Origin: Adiantum capillus-veneris
Lineage: Eukaryota; Streptophyta; Polypodiopsida; Polypodiales; Pteridaceae
Reading direction: 5' to 3'
Length of the DNA: 64,000 bases
Assembly (NCBI GenBank): GCA_014529385.2
Contig: CM043953.1
Span: forward strand, 77,614,872 to 77,678,871
Position numbers and translations under genes: made by a program. The notes under the pieces are model-generated. The model was not told the DNA's origin. It saw only the letters and a program-made list of their open reading frames with translations, and did no database searches. Shown in pieces: positions 1 to 14,472 of this stretch. Position 1 is the first letter of the stretch. Each line of letters opens with the position of its first letter.

Positions 1-86
1 TGTATAAGGCTCTATACATTAGTGTTTTATCCCATGACTAGCAAAAAATGCATTAAATCCATAAGACATATATTCCCCTCCTCAAT

Positions 87-900
87 CTAAATGGAGGTTC
101 CCTTAGTACATTCAGAGACATTTTCAGGCATAACCAAAAATTTCTTGAAACACATGAGTGCTTCATACTTAGATTTAAGTGGATAAAACCATGCATGCCT
201 AGAGTAATCATCAATGAAAGTCATGAAGTACAAGTAATTACCCTTGCAGGGTGCACTATGGAGAGAACCCCTATATAACATGCGCTTGGGGGGTATTTTA
301 GAAACCCCATTTTTAACATGTTTGAATGAATAAAATTACATTTTATTTTAAGATTTTTTTCTAAAATGGAATATGAAAAATCCTTTTGTTAATTTTTTTA
401 AATGTTTGTGTTAAAAAACCCTCATGTTGACCTCACTTTTGGTACATCATGATTACATAGTGCACCCCCTGAGGATGGAGTTTCACTATACACAAGTTGC
501 AACCTACATGCAGCCTTTATTGAACCATCCTTTGGACTCTTTGAACACGACATCTTACGCAAAATAAAACCTTCACAAACATGCTCAGAAGGTGATTCAA
601 GAGGAAGCAAAGAAGCGACCATATCAAATTTTTGCAAATGCAGCAGATTGGGAAAATTTAAATGCCCAAAACATGCATGCCAAAGTTTTGCATCTAAAAT
701 AACATTTAAATCCACAAAGTGCATTTAAAAGTTTTGCCCACACTTGTTATAGAAAGTGATCTTATACAGCCCATGGCACAAAATGCTAGTGGCAACAATT
801 TAATCACCAAAAATGAGATCATAAACTATACATCTGTCATCCTTTGTGTGTCTTCCCATTTCCAATTTGACCTTTCAAAAAAGTAATGTGCTAAAGTATT
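87..900 (-). pseudogene. Degenerate Copia pol fragment (GAG-pre-integrase and integrase core)
   Basis: Two open stretches on the minus strand read as neighbouring parts of a Ty1/Copia polyprotein. At 724-422 there is a GAG-pre-integrase segment with the family signature LWHACFGHLNFPNLL and a following Cys pair. At 281-87 there is the start of the integrase core, with YFMTFIDDYSRHAWFYPLKS. Between and upstream of them (to about 900) the same strand gives Copia-like words broken by stops and frameshifts. No LTR or intact ORF is visible and the fragment may continue beyond the left edge. It is a dead remnant and I infer no present function. Confidence 0.8.
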
Positions 901-991
901 TGTCTTTTTGCAATTGCACGTCTATTTGTGAAATCATTTAGGATTTACATTAAGACTTGCATGATTTCAACTGTATTTTCATTGTTAGTTG

Positions 992-994
<3 letters not shown>

Positions 995-1067
<73 letters not shown>
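995..1067. repeat. (TG)n microsatellite
   Basis: An uninterrupted TG dinucleotide tract of about 73 bp. ORFs that cross it encode only Cys-Val repeats and are not genes. Confidence 0.97.
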
Positions 1068-1068
<1 letters not shown>

Positions 1069-1241
1069 GTCTCTATTGTTAATCTTTGCCTGCATATTCT
1101 TGCATATTGTTGCTTATCTCCCTTCCTTCCATGCTAATATAGATGTGGCCTCTTTAATGGCTGCCCTCTTGGAGAGCATCTTAGGCAAATCCAATTCATC
1201 TTCATCAAGGGCACTTTTTAATTTGCAAACAAATAAAGATG

Positions 1242-1244
<3 letters not shown>

Positions 1245-1315
<71 letters not shown>

Positions 1316-1340
1316 TCACACACACACACACACACACACT
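1245..1340. repeat. Compound (CT)n(CA)n microsatellite
   Basis: About 65 bp of CT followed by about 30 bp of imperfect CA repeats. ORFs here are low-complexity shadows. Confidence 0.97.
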
Positions 1341-4320
1341 CATGCGTACACACACATATATCTCTCGTAGATGCATTAGAAAATTTCAGAGGTCATTTGG
1401 AGGGCATTAGAAAATTTCAGAGGTCTCTTCCATTCCAATGTTACGAAAAAAAAGCGACCAATATTAACAAAATAATGAAAAAGCTACCACACTTATTTAA
1501 TAATCCAACGATCGTTGAAAACAATCACCTTTTTCATTCAATACAACCTGCCTTTAATGACGTCGACACCGCTTATTTAAAATTTCTTTCAACATCACTG
1601 GAATGAAAAATAAAATCACAAAACTATCATCTAGAGATAGAATTTGAAGCTTTTGATGCCTCCAATGCATCTCGAGCGCCCAAAGACCTAAAAAGTGAAT
1701 ATCTACATACCTCATTTTGACACCTAGAGAGGGAGCAAAGCCCAAAAATGGGAGAAAAGAAAAGCCCAAAATTGGGCTTTTCTCCCTCTCCAGGTGTCAG
1801 GACGAGGCATGTAGATACTTGTTTTAAAGGTTTTTGGGCACTTTGGATGCAGTAGAGGTGTCAAAAGCTTCAAATTCTACCTTTAGATGACAATTTTGTG
1901 ATATTTTTTATTCCAATATGACAAAAGCGATTTTAAATGAGCGACGTCTACATGTTGAAAAAGACACTTGCATTGAATGAAAATTTGACCGTTTTTAAAG
2001 ATCTATGAAAATTTTGGTTCACTTTTTAGAGTGTGTAGTTATCCTTTTGGACATACTCAATAAATGCGAATATATTTTAAGAAAACTTTTTAGAGAGAGA
2101 TAGAATTTCTTACAATACCCTCCAAATGAACTTTGAAATCTTTTAATGCAAGTAGGATGAAGTCTTGCATTAAATTGGTGTGTTTGTGGTTGTTTTATTA
2201 TATTGTTATAATGTGCAACTCGAATAAGTCACATTTTGAATTTTGTGAAATGCCATTGATACTGTTGCTTTTGATATAGCTTAAGTTCTCCATTGTTTTG
2301 TGAAAGTTTTTCGTGGGTTTTTCTTTAAACAGAACCCATAGGTGTGTTCTTGCATGTTTATTTTGATTGGGAAGTGCAACAATATAGCCATGCAAGTGAT
2401 GAGAGTAGGGAGACTCTTTAGAGGATTGAAAGTCTAACGCTATTATGTTGGTGCAAATTGTCTTTGCATATTAAAGATGTGGATCTTCTAGAATGTAAAA
2501 CATGTCGAATGTCTTATCTTCCACATTTTAGTATGGAATAAATATGCGACAACATATGGAGTAAATATAGTTACAACCACATGTAGTGTCTAAGCGCATG
2601 CATATAGCTATTGAGAGAGAGAAAGAGAGAAAGATTAGAGTAATATCAATTTTCCTTTTCAGGAGTGATCCATACTATTTTTCAACATCTAAAAAAACTT
2701 CCAATTTTTTAGCAAAGTTTGTTGCATAGTGACACTTTTACAAACGTATATCTTATTGGTGAGGATTTGAGATGTTGCAATGGAGGGGTCAATGGCTTCG
2801 AAGAAAAAGTTGAGTGAGGGTATCAAGAGCAGTTTAGTTGAAGTCCTTATATGTATTAAAAACACATCATTGCAAAAGAATATATAGATCCAATGGATTT
2901 TTGTACAAATCTTCTTGGTGCTATGTATGTAAAACTCTCCAAAACAAAGCTTTGGAGCTCTAAGGTTGGAGACATAGGTGAGAGTCTAGATGTGTGTGTG
3001 TTTGAAATGAAAAGCCTAACAATAGTTTGATTATACAAACTATTGAACCATACAATGGAGTAGAAGATTATACATACGGAGAAGGGTACAAGGATAATGA
3101 CAATATACTCAAGAGATAAGTTACATATAAATAACATCCTGTCAATAGTTTACATAAGCCAAAATCTCTACTGCATGAAGAAATGTAGATTTTCCTATCT
3201 CCAGGTAATGTTATTGATTTGATCCACTTGGAAGATATCCAATCCTTAGAAACAAACCTCCACTACTCCTACGAGGAGAAGGATCCAGCTGTTACCTGCA
3301 TCCATACAAAAGCATTCAGTGAGAACTAGCTATGCTTGTGTGTTTTACAGGTGTCAAAACTAGTCCAGTTGTTATCCATGTCACACCTGCAAGATTAGCT
3401 TACAGCCTGAACTACGGACTACAATATGTCGAATGTATCAACAAACTCCAAAAAACCTTCTATGTGAAAAAATGGACAGCATCTTTTTTCGAAGCACTTG
3501 TCAAAAAGAAACAATATTTACCATCTTTTTGGAGACCCTCACAGGAGGATTAAGGCATTTAAATTAGATTGAAACCTTTACACTGAACATGTATATCATA
3601 GAACTTAAGGTTAAATCAGTGTCCTTCGCCATGCTAGGAAATTGAGCCCACTGTCAAAATCTAAATCAATAATCATGCAAGAATCCCAATCAATGAAATG
3701 GTATATTCATGATCCAAAAATAGGTTTTTTCTACTGAATATTCTTCTATTAGAGATGATTCTTTCTTACCATAATTGAATTTAGCTTAGCATATCATGTT
3801 ATGACAAAAAAGCTAGAAGCTTTAATTGCTTCAATCTCCGAATAGAGAGGACATTATCATCCATTACCCCAAAATATAAAAATGCAAAAATTTAACCCAC
3901 ATCAGTTCTACTAATCAATTTTCTAACAAATTTTTCTGACATCTTGTTGGTTCTAGTGACAAAGTGTCACAAAAAAGGTTTTGGTAGGTAAATCTTGATG
4001 CCCTTGTATTTAAGCGAATTGTATATCCAATTATTTGAACTAGCTTACAAGCCATAACCAACCCATTATAGAAAAAAGATGTCTTGTTTGTCACAAAAAA
4101 ACCACTACCACTATTTTTGTGAGGATCCCATCATATGGTCACAATCATCTACTTAAAGCTACAATCCAACTAGTAGGCCTCCACCTACAGAACATGCATT
4201 CATATACATATCTAGGTGTCAAAACAAAGCCAGAAAACCAGTTTTCAAACCCAGCCTGTGATAGGAATTCCAAAAATATGGCAACACCTTGTTTGTAATA
4301 GCAGAAAATCCTCAAAAAGG
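1341..4320. other. No recognisable gene
   Basis: AT-rich sequence with short ORFs only, none with a motif I recognise. A short inverted similarity near 1620-1900 flanks 'GGGAGAAAAG'-type sequence and could be the remains of a small transposon. The best ORF (3332-3553, 73 aa) has no known motif. Confidence 0.5.
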
Positions 4321-4510
4321 TGTTGGGGTATAGGCGTTTGTGCCTTGCCCGGCCGCCCAGAGTCTGGGCGCCCACTGACTTGTATACCTTATACATAGCA
4401 TAAGTGTATAGGGGGCTGCTCACTCTTGGAGTCTCCCCACCCATATCTCTGTCGTGTGTCTCCTTCTCTCTCGCTCACTCTCCGTCTATGGTGCTCCCCG
4501 ATCCCCTTCA
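4321..4510 (+). repeat. 5' LTR of E1
   Basis: Begins TGTTGGGGTATAGGCG and ends CCCCTTCA. It carries a short palindromic GGCCGCCCAGAGTCTGGGCG segment and a TATA-like TTATACATAG. It is nearly identical to 7954-8143. Confidence 0.95.
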
Positions 4511-4512
4511 AT

Positions 4513-4524
4513 TGGTATCAGAGC
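4513..4524 (+). other. Primer-binding site of E1 (initiator-Met tRNA)
   Basis: TGGTATCAGAGC lies 2 bp after the 5' LTR. It is complementary to the 3' end of plant initiator-Met tRNA, the usual Copia primer. Confidence 0.93.
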
Positions 4525-6044
4525 TATGGTGACCGCGGAGAGCACGACGGCTTTGAGAGCTTCGAGGCGATAGCTTGCTCGCTCTCGACGGTGGAGTTCG
4601 ATCGCGGAGTTTCACGGAGAGCAATTTTAGCTTGAGGAGAATTGTCTTTGGAGCTTAGGAGCTTGGTGTGGTCAAGCTTAGTCGAGGAGGCGGTTGCGGC
4701 TTCCTTGGTGAGAGGAGCTTTTGAGCTCAGTGGAGCTCGTTAGAGAAGTGCTCGGCGGAGGAGAGCTTGACATTCGAGTGCTTGGATGATGTTGTGGCAG
4801 AGCTCTTGCGTTGGAGCTTGCATTGAGAGGACATTGCATCACACAGAGTGGAGCAGGAGCAGGTTCAAGACTGTGTGCAGCTCGTTTTTGCCATTTTCGG
4901 GCTCTAAAACACAGTTTTTTGCGTAGCTCCGTCATACAGAGTCAGATCTACATGATCCAGGAGTCTAGGTCAGGGTTTTGGCACGCTCCGGACGCGATGG
5001 TGATGTCTAATTGCTGAAATTATGCTTTGAATTACAGCAGGTACAGCAGCAGGTTTATTTGTGCACTTTCGGGTCCCAAAAACATTGTTTTTGGTATATC
5101 TCACACACACGGAGTATTTTCTGCAGCAACCAGCAAATTCATAGGTGTACACAGGTTTTTGGATATGCATTTGTCCAGAGAGCCACTCATGCGAGAGTGA
5201 GCTATGTTGCCATGGTCTTGGCAGTTTATGTATGCCATATATGGATTTGTGTATTTGTTTATGGCTGAGATTATTTGAGATTTGGCTCAATTTATAGAAG
5301 AAACTCTGTTGGATTTTATCCAAGTTCTCGCCATAGCTTCTACGTATCCGTAGGTTTCTCTTTGACAGTTTAGTGGTTGAGTTTACTCCCACTTTGACAG
5401 GTGATTTTCAGTCATCATTTGGTTGGAGTTTGGAGTCACTTGTGTATGCCCTTGTGTGTCGTATTTTGTATTGCGCATAGCGACAGATCTTGCAAGGTTT
5501 TGCAAAATGTTGCTATAGTTATCTGGCAGACATTTGCTCATCGATTGAAAGGTATTTTGGCAGCAATCATCACTCACATGTATGTCATTTGAGGTGTCGT
5601 TGAGTGGTACTCCAGCAAGAGCGGGTATGCTCATATGTATGACTTTGTGAGGTGATTCCGGTCGAGTTTATTCCCGGATTGGCCATTGTGGCATATATTA
5701 TTGTCTCTTTGAGGTTTACTGTTGAGATTTTGCTCCAGTTACAAAGGAGACTCTGCCAAAATTTTGTCAGATATTTATGCGTGATTGAGTCATATTGACT
5801 TGTGATTTTGTGCAAGGTTTTGCACGGTTATTGGTGCAACTTTGCATCAGATTTTACAGCCATATTTGCAGACTTTTGTTGATGCGATTCCAGCCAGTTT
5901 AGGGCTGATTTGGTTGACATTGCGGGAGCTCTATTTTGGAGTGTGTCTCACAGGTTTTACATTGTGTTTCTGGCCATATTGGTAGACAGTTTCCAGGTGT
6001 TGTTGGTGAGGTGGTTTTGCTTTCTAGTTTGCAACATTGTGCTC

Positions 6045-7082
6045 ATGGCAGAGACAGGTGATCGATCAGATTGTGACCTCTCACAGATGCGCGTGTTTGA
6101 TGGGTCATACTTTGCAGCATGGAAAAAGTGTATGCTTGATGCATTGACACCGCGAGGGTTGCATCGACCATTGAGTGGTGATGCAGGTAGACCTTCAAAC
6201 ATGTCTGACGATCAGTGGCAGGAGCTAGAGGAGATGGCACTATCTACGCTCTCTTTGCACCTTGCGGAATCTGTATATGCTCTTGTTATGTATGAGACTA
6301 CTTCGAGAGCACTTTGGCGCAAATTACATGATATGTATGATAGATCTGAGTCATCACGGACTCGTGTGAGACATGTACATTCACGAGCACGCCGACAGGT
6401 GACATGTTGGTATTGTGGTCATTCTGGACACGTTAGACGGCGCTGTTTTCGTCGTATGCGACATCGTAGGAGACATGGCAGTCTCAGAGATGTATGTAGT
6501 GATGCCATGGACTCAGTTGCTTTGACAGTTGAGGCAGATGTAGTGTCGGAGTATACTAGTGACGGGGATGTCACTTTTACCTTGAGCTATGCACGAGATA
6601 CTATACATGTCGATAGTGCACTCCCTTCGCAGTGGTTGCTAGACGCAGATGCTATGTTTCATGTCACGCCGCATCGTGAATGGTTTTGTAGCTATTCTAG
6701 AGGGATGCTTGGCAGTGTACGTTTGACCGATGGATCGGTGCATGCGATAGCAGGTGCAAGAGATGTGAGACTGTCATTACCGAGTGGTGCATCTTACTTG
6801 TTACGACATGTGCGCTATGTACCAGATTTGACAGTGAGTTTGATCTCGATTGGTCAGCTTAGAGATTGTGGATGTCAGATTTCGCTACGAGAGCGAGATT
6901 TTGTGATGCATTTGGGTTCGCTAGTGATTGCGAGAGGTGCCAGGAGTGGTACAAGTTACCCATTGCATGTGGATCACGCGAGAGACGGTGTTGTCTCTGT
7001 GATCACACAGCCAGGTAGAGAGCGAGAGAGCAGGCGAGTCTCTTTTGCTCATGGGTTGCAGGGTACTTTACATGGAGTGTAG
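6045..7082 (+). CDS. Gag/protease-like protein of E1 (345 aa, Copia type)
   Basis: The start is the first ATG in a frame that is already open from about 5910; the following residues MAETGDRSD look like the usual Copia gag start. The N-terminal half resembles Copia gag, but the latter half of the usual UBN2 domain is missing: the sequence jumps from LWRKLHDMYDR almost directly to the zinc knuckle CWYCGHSGHVRRRC (about residues 121-134, C-x2-C-x4-H-x4-C). A protease-like segment follows (WLLDADAMFHVTPHREWF, about residues 198-214). Family members have Asp-Ser-Gly there, and here the triad is Asp-Ala-Asp, so proteolytic activity is very unlikely. The ORF ends at a TAG at 7080, beyond which the same frame stays open. 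It probably coats element RNA inside particles supplied by another element. Confidence 0.8.
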   Translation: MAETGDRSDCDLSQMRVFDGSYFAAWKKCMLDALTPRGLHRPLSGDAGRPSNMSDDQWQELEEMALSTLSLHLAESVYALVMYETTSRALWRKLHDMYDRSESSRTRVRHVHSRARRQVTCWYCGHSGHVRRRCFRRMRHRRRHGSLRDVCSDAMDSVALTVEADVVSEYTSDGDVTFTLSYARDTIHVDSALPSQWLLDADAMFHVTPHREWFCSYSRGMLGSVRLTDGSVHAIAGARDVRLSLPSGASYLLRHVRYVPDLTVSLISIGQLRDCGCQISLRERDFVMHLGSLVIARGARSGTSYPLHVDHARDGVVSVITQPGRERESRRVSFAHGLQGTLHGV

Positions 7083-7874
7083 AGTAGTGAGCTCGTTGTG
7101 CACACAGTTGGGGCACGACTTGAGCAGTCACATAGAGAGGTGACAGAGTCAGACATGCATGCTTTGCTAGTGACTGAGCAAAGCAAAGAGTCAGTTGTGC
7201 GAGATACTTCTATGCAGGATAGGCAGGTAGAGCGGTCTTGCTCTAGTGAGTCACGACAGGAGGACGTTGTGCAAGAGTCTATGCATACGGAGTTAGAGCA
7301 TGAGAGCTCTAGTGAGTCACAGCAGATTGAGTGGTCATGTTTGCAGTGGATGATTGTAGAGGAGACTGAGATGTCAGCGATTATGCAGTCATTCCTTTCT
7401 ATGCTCGACAGTGAGCATAGGGATATAGTTGTGCAGGATATGTCTTCCAATAGACACCTAGAGCAGCTGGTTTGCTCTGAGGTTGCACGACAGGTTGATG
7501 CGTCTTTTGCGGACAGTCAGGAGATGCATGTGGCTGACATGCCTTGTCAGTCAGAGATGCCTATTGCCAGGGATATATATGTTGATGCATGCTCCGTAGA
7601 GCTAGCAGGGCCCGCTAGCATTGCATCGGCATTCGGTGGTCTCATGTATAAGATGCTGATCTTGAGACCATATATCGCAGCTGCAGTGGGAGAATTTGCA
7701 GTTGGGGTTGTCAGTCGTTTGTTGACTGATGATGGCATAGAGCACGAGGGAGATATGCAGGTATTGCGTACATACTTGCAGTACGTGTGCGGTACGTCTG
7801 GTGGTGTATGGACTTACACGGGAGCAGGACAGCCGGATGCACACGATCACAGCCAGCCAATGGGTATCGGTTGA
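7083..7874 (+). pseudogene. E1 continuation of the gag frame: acidic linker and Copia RNase H-region remnant
   Basis: This is in the same frame as the gag ORF, separated only by the TAG at 7080-7082. The first 160 or so residues are rich in Glu, Ser and Gln with no known motif. The C-terminal part (about 7600-7830) aligns by eye with the Copia segment between reverse transcriptase and RNase H: GGLMYKMLILRPYIAAAVG matches the family's VGSLMYAMVCTRPDIAHAVG, and GVVSRLL and TYLQYVCGTS follow in order. Everything from integrase to most of RT is therefore missing, as after a large internal deletion. There is no ATG at its beginning, so it would be made only by readthrough of the TAG, if at all. 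Confidence 0.7.
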
Positions 7875-7953
7875 GAGCGGTTTTCTCTCACCTTTTGTAG
7901 TCTTTAGACTAGGTTCTCTTGCTTAAAGGCACAGTCACCTTTAAGTGGGAGGT

Positions 7954-8143
7954 TGTTGGGGTATAGGCGTCTGTGCCTTGCCCGGCCGCCCAGAGTTTGG
8001 GCGCCCACTGACTTGTATACCTTATACATAGCATAAGTGTATAGGGGGCTGCTCACTCTTGGAGTCTCCCCACCCATATCTGTGTCGTGTGTCTCCTTCT
8101 CTCTCGCTCACTCTCCGTCTATGGTGCTCCCCGATCCCCTTCA
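7954..8143 (+). repeat. 3' LTR of E1
   Basis: 190 bp, nearly identical to 4321-4510, followed by the AAAGG target-site duplication. Confidence 0.95.
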
Positions 8144-8148
8144 AAAGG

Positions 8149-8839
8149 AACCAGTATGCATATATTTACTATGCCAGCGAACAGAATACATAAAATTTGA
8201 GTTACTGCAAGGACCAGTACGCATATTTTTATTATGTCAACACCAAGCATAACGCTTTAAAGATGTATTCCAGCTAATGTAAGATCCAAATACTCACACG
8301 ATAAAAAACCATTTTCTGTGTTTCCTAGAGTACAGCCAGGTAGCTGAGAGTTATACAAAGCTTTCCAACAAGATATTACTGATAATATACGTGTGATGCT
8401 CAGTCAACCAGCACGCTTCTGTTTATGAGATGTTTACTTACATAGAAAAGCCAGCAGAGTTACCTCTCAGTTTCTGAATTTAACCTTCATGTCATAGAAA
8501 TGTAACACCAATACAACCAACGCCCTCCAACAGTTCGGTATTATGCTGAAATGACATTAATCAAACAAGAAAACTTGCTTAATATGAACACCAATCAAAT
8601 TCCTAGATATCTCAGTAGGCAGTACTGCCTACCTGGTTGGAAGAAGGCACGTCGTGCAAAGGGGAATCCCCACGTTTGTGTAAAGAAGGGATGCAGCATT
8701 CTGGCTTTCTTTTTCCCAGTTCCAACAAGGTATCTGCATTCGGCTATTGAGATCCAAGTTGTCTTCATGTTGTATGGCAGTATCAGAAGAAAAGTTGCCC
8801 GCGAGTGCGTGCATGTGTGTTTCAGTCTGTGAGTGTGGG

Positions 8840-8843
<4 letters not shown>
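8149..8843. other. No recognisable gene
   Basis: Single-copy-looking sequence between E1 and a GA microsatellite. I see only short ORFs without motifs. Confidence 0.5.

Positions 8844-8894
<51 letters not shown>
8844..8894. repeat. (GA)n microsatellite
   Basis: About 51 bp of GA. The 600 bp after it hold no recognisable gene. Confidence 0.97.
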
Positions 8895-8897
<3 letters not shown>

Positions 8898-9497
8898 GTT
8901 TTCAACTCACGGCACAGGGTGTACTGCAAAACTATACAAAGCGACCATACGCAAGTTTCTATAGCGGGTTTTTTATTTACTAAGCTAAGCAAGGATAGAG
9001 AACCAATAACCCGACTATATGGCCACATTATTTGAGTGATGTATCGGATGTGTGAATGAGGTCAATAGGAGATATTCCTTGATCGTGATTGGTAGCCTTA
9101 TCATTATGGCCAAGTATGATTGTTTCACATTTATGGCATCAACATGATGGTTCCAAAAAGATGGCCCAATTTATCCACCAACGTGCTCATGTGCCCTTTG
9201 GGTCACAGCCCTTCCAACATAAAGAAAGTTGTAAAACCTCCACCATCCACTATAGGGTATTTTATGATAGTTCCAAGGGGTGTGTGAATAGATGCGCTAG
9301 AGAAAGAAAGTAAAATTACCCAAGATGGAAGAATTTGGTCAAGGGTAAGCTAAGGCACTGACATCTGAATAATTGTTCAAGCTTTAGATATAGCCGGCCA
9401 AGGTTTAACCAAGACATTGTTGTCCAAATAGAGAGAGCAAGATTACGAAGGGGACATACTTCACCCAGGGTTATTCAAGTAATTGTCAACTAGATAA

Positions 9498-9673
<176 letters not shown>

Positions 9674-10356
9674 CATAATAGCTTGGATTAAAGTGGAAAT
9701 CAAGGACGTTGAGAGGAAAAAGAACTCGACAGATCTTGAACTCAAGACTTACTATTCAAGAGGGAACTTGGATAACATATCTACCACATTTGGGATAGAA
9801 ATGTTATTTTAGTTTCCTCTTCTTATTAACACATGCCATAGAGATAGCCAAAGACAAAGTAGAGATACATAGAGAGAGAGAGAGAACAAAAGAAATTCAT
9901 AGAGATAGAGAGAATTGTAAACGAGAAAGAGAAAATCTATACAATGAGCCTTGAGCGTTAGACGTTTCTAATCTCATTTCTTTGTTGTGTAGTACAATAG
10001 GTAAGTGGGAGGCAGCTATGCGTGTATAGAGAGAGAGAGAGAGAGAGAGGGATAGATGTATCATGTAGCCTTCCTACAATAAGAGAGAGAAGCACACAAA
10101 CTACGCAATAAACAAAGAGACTAGAAAGCCATCAAGAGGTGTTTATTTTTGTGAACGCATCTCCTCATGTGTGTGCATATGTGTGAAGCGGCAAATGTGC
10201 TTTGGGGGGCGAGCAACACAGAAAGGTATTGACCACCAACAACGAAGACGCGTATAACGATTGGCACAGTGTCTTACTAAACTACAAATGGGTGCAAGTT
10301 GCCATGGTGGTGGGCGGAAACGGTGGTAGGATCAGAGAGTGATCAAGAATCTTTTG

Positions 10357-10459
<103 letters not shown>

Positions 10460-10674
10460 GGGCAGACAAGAGACATTGGAAGAGGGGAAACGGGAAACAC
10501 ACCCGACAACACACACATGCCTTTCTATAGCTCAAGTGGAATCATAGCATCCCAATCCTCTCGAAAAAACACATCAAATAATCAAAATTCCCTGCAATCA
10601 CTCGTCTACACACACCCAAGCACATAATTCTCAATCATCATAATAGCTCCTCGATTCTTAACCACACACATAAC

Positions 10675-12631
<1,957 letters not shown>

Positions 12632-12636
12632 AGTTG

Positions 12637-12828
12637 TGTTGGGGTATAGGCGTTTGTGCCTTGCCCGGCCGCCCAGAGTCTGGGCGCCCACTGACTTGTA
12701 TACCTTATACATAGCATAAGTGTATAGGGGGCTGCTCACTCTTTTGAGTCTCCCCACCCACATCGTGTTGTGTGTCTCCTTCTCTCTCTCTCTCACTCTC
12801 CGTCTGTGGTGCTCCCCGATCCCCTTCA
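12637..12828 (+). repeat. 5' LTR of E2
   Basis: 192 bp, begins TGTTGGGG and ends CTTCA, nearly identical to the E1 LTRs apart from a few substitutions and extra CT units. Confidence 0.94.
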
Positions 12829-12830
12829 AT

Positions 12831-12842
12831 TGGTATCAGAGC
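12831..12842 (+). other. Primer-binding site of E2 (initiator-Met tRNA)
   Basis: TGGTATCAGAGC, 2 bp after the LTR, identical to that of E1. Confidence 0.93.
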
Positions 12843-14472
12843 TATGGTGACCGCGGAGAGCACAACGGCTTTGAGAGCTTCGAGGCGATAGCTCGCTCAC
12901 TCTCGACGGTAGAGAGATTAAGAAAGGTTGGAAGCTTTGTGAGAATGCAATGGGATCTTGTGAGCTCAGTTGAGAGTGATTATGATCTTGTGGAAGCTCA
13001 GAAAGGAGTGTGGAAGATTGTGTGTAAGTGAAGGTGTTGCCCTAAAACTGTGTGTGCAACAGCACAGTTTTCATATTCGTTTTTCTCCTTGTAGAATGCA
13101 GATCTGAGAATTCTGTGCATATTGCCCATCGGTTTCGACGTGGTCTACAACTTTGCAGAAGAAACTTTTTGCAAATTCCTCACCGTTTTGCTGATATTCA
13201 GCTCAGACTGACTGTATACAGAAATTCCAGATTTTCTGTTGTCGCATTGTGTGCGAGTTTGATGCACTTTTGGAAGCACGGGAGATGCTTGAAGTTGAGT
13301 GCATAAATTCTGAGCTGAAGATTCAATTGCAGCTTGTGTTAAGCTTGTGGTTTGAGGGTTTTTTGGTAGACTTGGGCAACGAAGTACGGAGTCGTTTACA
13401 CACCACCGAAGCGGTCTCTTGAGAGACGCAGGTTTTTGGAACACACAGGTGGAGCTTCTTTCACTGGTTTTCACAGGATACTTTGGCAGTGATTTTGTGC
13501 TTGGATTCATGGTCTTTGCAGATGGTTTGCATATGGTTATGGCGCATGGTTGATGCCCATTATACATGCATTTTGACGAGCACTTTCAAGTGCCGGTGAG
13601 CTCTCTTGAGAGCATTGTTTTCGCATTGATCAAGTTTCCGGATTGCAAATCTTTTGGCGCTTGCTTATGCGCGGTCACTCCGTTGATGTACGTTGAGTGC
13701 AGATTGCCATTGTATGTGAAAATGTGGAGCCATTTTTGGCATTTCTACTCATTGGCATTGAGTAGTGTTATGGTTTATGGTAGAGATTGTACTTGAGTTT
13801 TTTGCTCAGTTTTCAGGGGAAATTCTGTCGAATTTTTCCCAAATTCTCGCCATAGTTTGTGATCGAGTGTTTACTCTCACTTTGACAGGTTTTGTCAGTT
13901 TGTACACAGTTTTGTGTTTTTGTATCCACTCTCGCAAGAGTGAGGAGTTGTGTATCTTTCTTTGCTTGAGACAGTGGTTTGCTCTCAGGTGGGAGAGTCT
14001 TGTGATCTCGAGCATTGTTTGCCATAGTTTTGCAGAGCTTATACATGTATGTTGGGTGTAGTTTGATGCGCATTGATTGCTCATTGTATTGAGCTTGCAG
14101 GACAATGGTTATTTTGTGTTGACAGCCATTGTGCGTCGAAACTCTGGAGAAATTTTCCCAGGAGTTTTATGCGTATCATTTATGTGATCTAGGTAGAGAT
14201 TGCGGGTTGCACTCAGCATTTGCGTGCGGTGTTCTCTACAGGTGGAAGACTTGTGCGTGTGCATGCATCGATACCGCACAGTGTGGGCTTGGTGATTAGT
14301 TCACAGATTCCAGTGTGATACTAGAGCATGCGAGGCTTGTATTGACATTGTGGGAGCTCTATTTTGGAGTGTGTCTCACAGGTTTTACATTGTGTTTCTG
14401 GCCATATTTGTAGACAGTTTCCAGGTGTTGTTGGTGAGGTGGTTTTGCTTTCTAGTTTGCTACATTGTGCTC

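Larger units (their letters stand above)
4321..8143 (+). mobile_element. E1: short non-autonomous Copia-type LTR retrotransposon
   Basis: A complete element of 3,823 bp. Its two 190-bp LTRs (4321-4510 and 7954-8143) begin TGTTGGGG and end CTTCA, and it is flanked by a perfect 5-bp target-site duplication AAAGG (4316-4320 and 8144-8148). The primer-binding site at 4513-4524 matches the 3' end of plant initiator-Met tRNA. A purine-rich tract (AAGTGGGAGGT) lies just before the 3' LTR. Inside is a 1.5-kb leader followed by a frame that runs from 6045 to 7874 with one in-frame TAG. It encodes gag, a protease-like region and an RNase H-region remnant. Integrase and reverse transcriptase are absent, so it must have been mobilised in trans. 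It resembles the gag-only class (TR-GAG) described in plants. Confidence 0.93.

Noticed and set aside
928-1606. ORFs of 69 and 205 aa across TG/CT repeats, and similar ORFs at 8805-9035, 9461-9812, 10282-10547, 15880-16512, 16887-17404, 17463-17864 and 38994-39240
   Set aside because: They are translations of dinucleotide microsatellites (Val-Cys, Ser-Leu, Glu-Arg, Thr-His repeats) with no other support.
3332-3553. 73-aa ORF preceded by a possible splice acceptor
   Set aside because: No known motif and no convincing upstream exon: the only matching donor would give a 32-bp intron. Left as unassigned.
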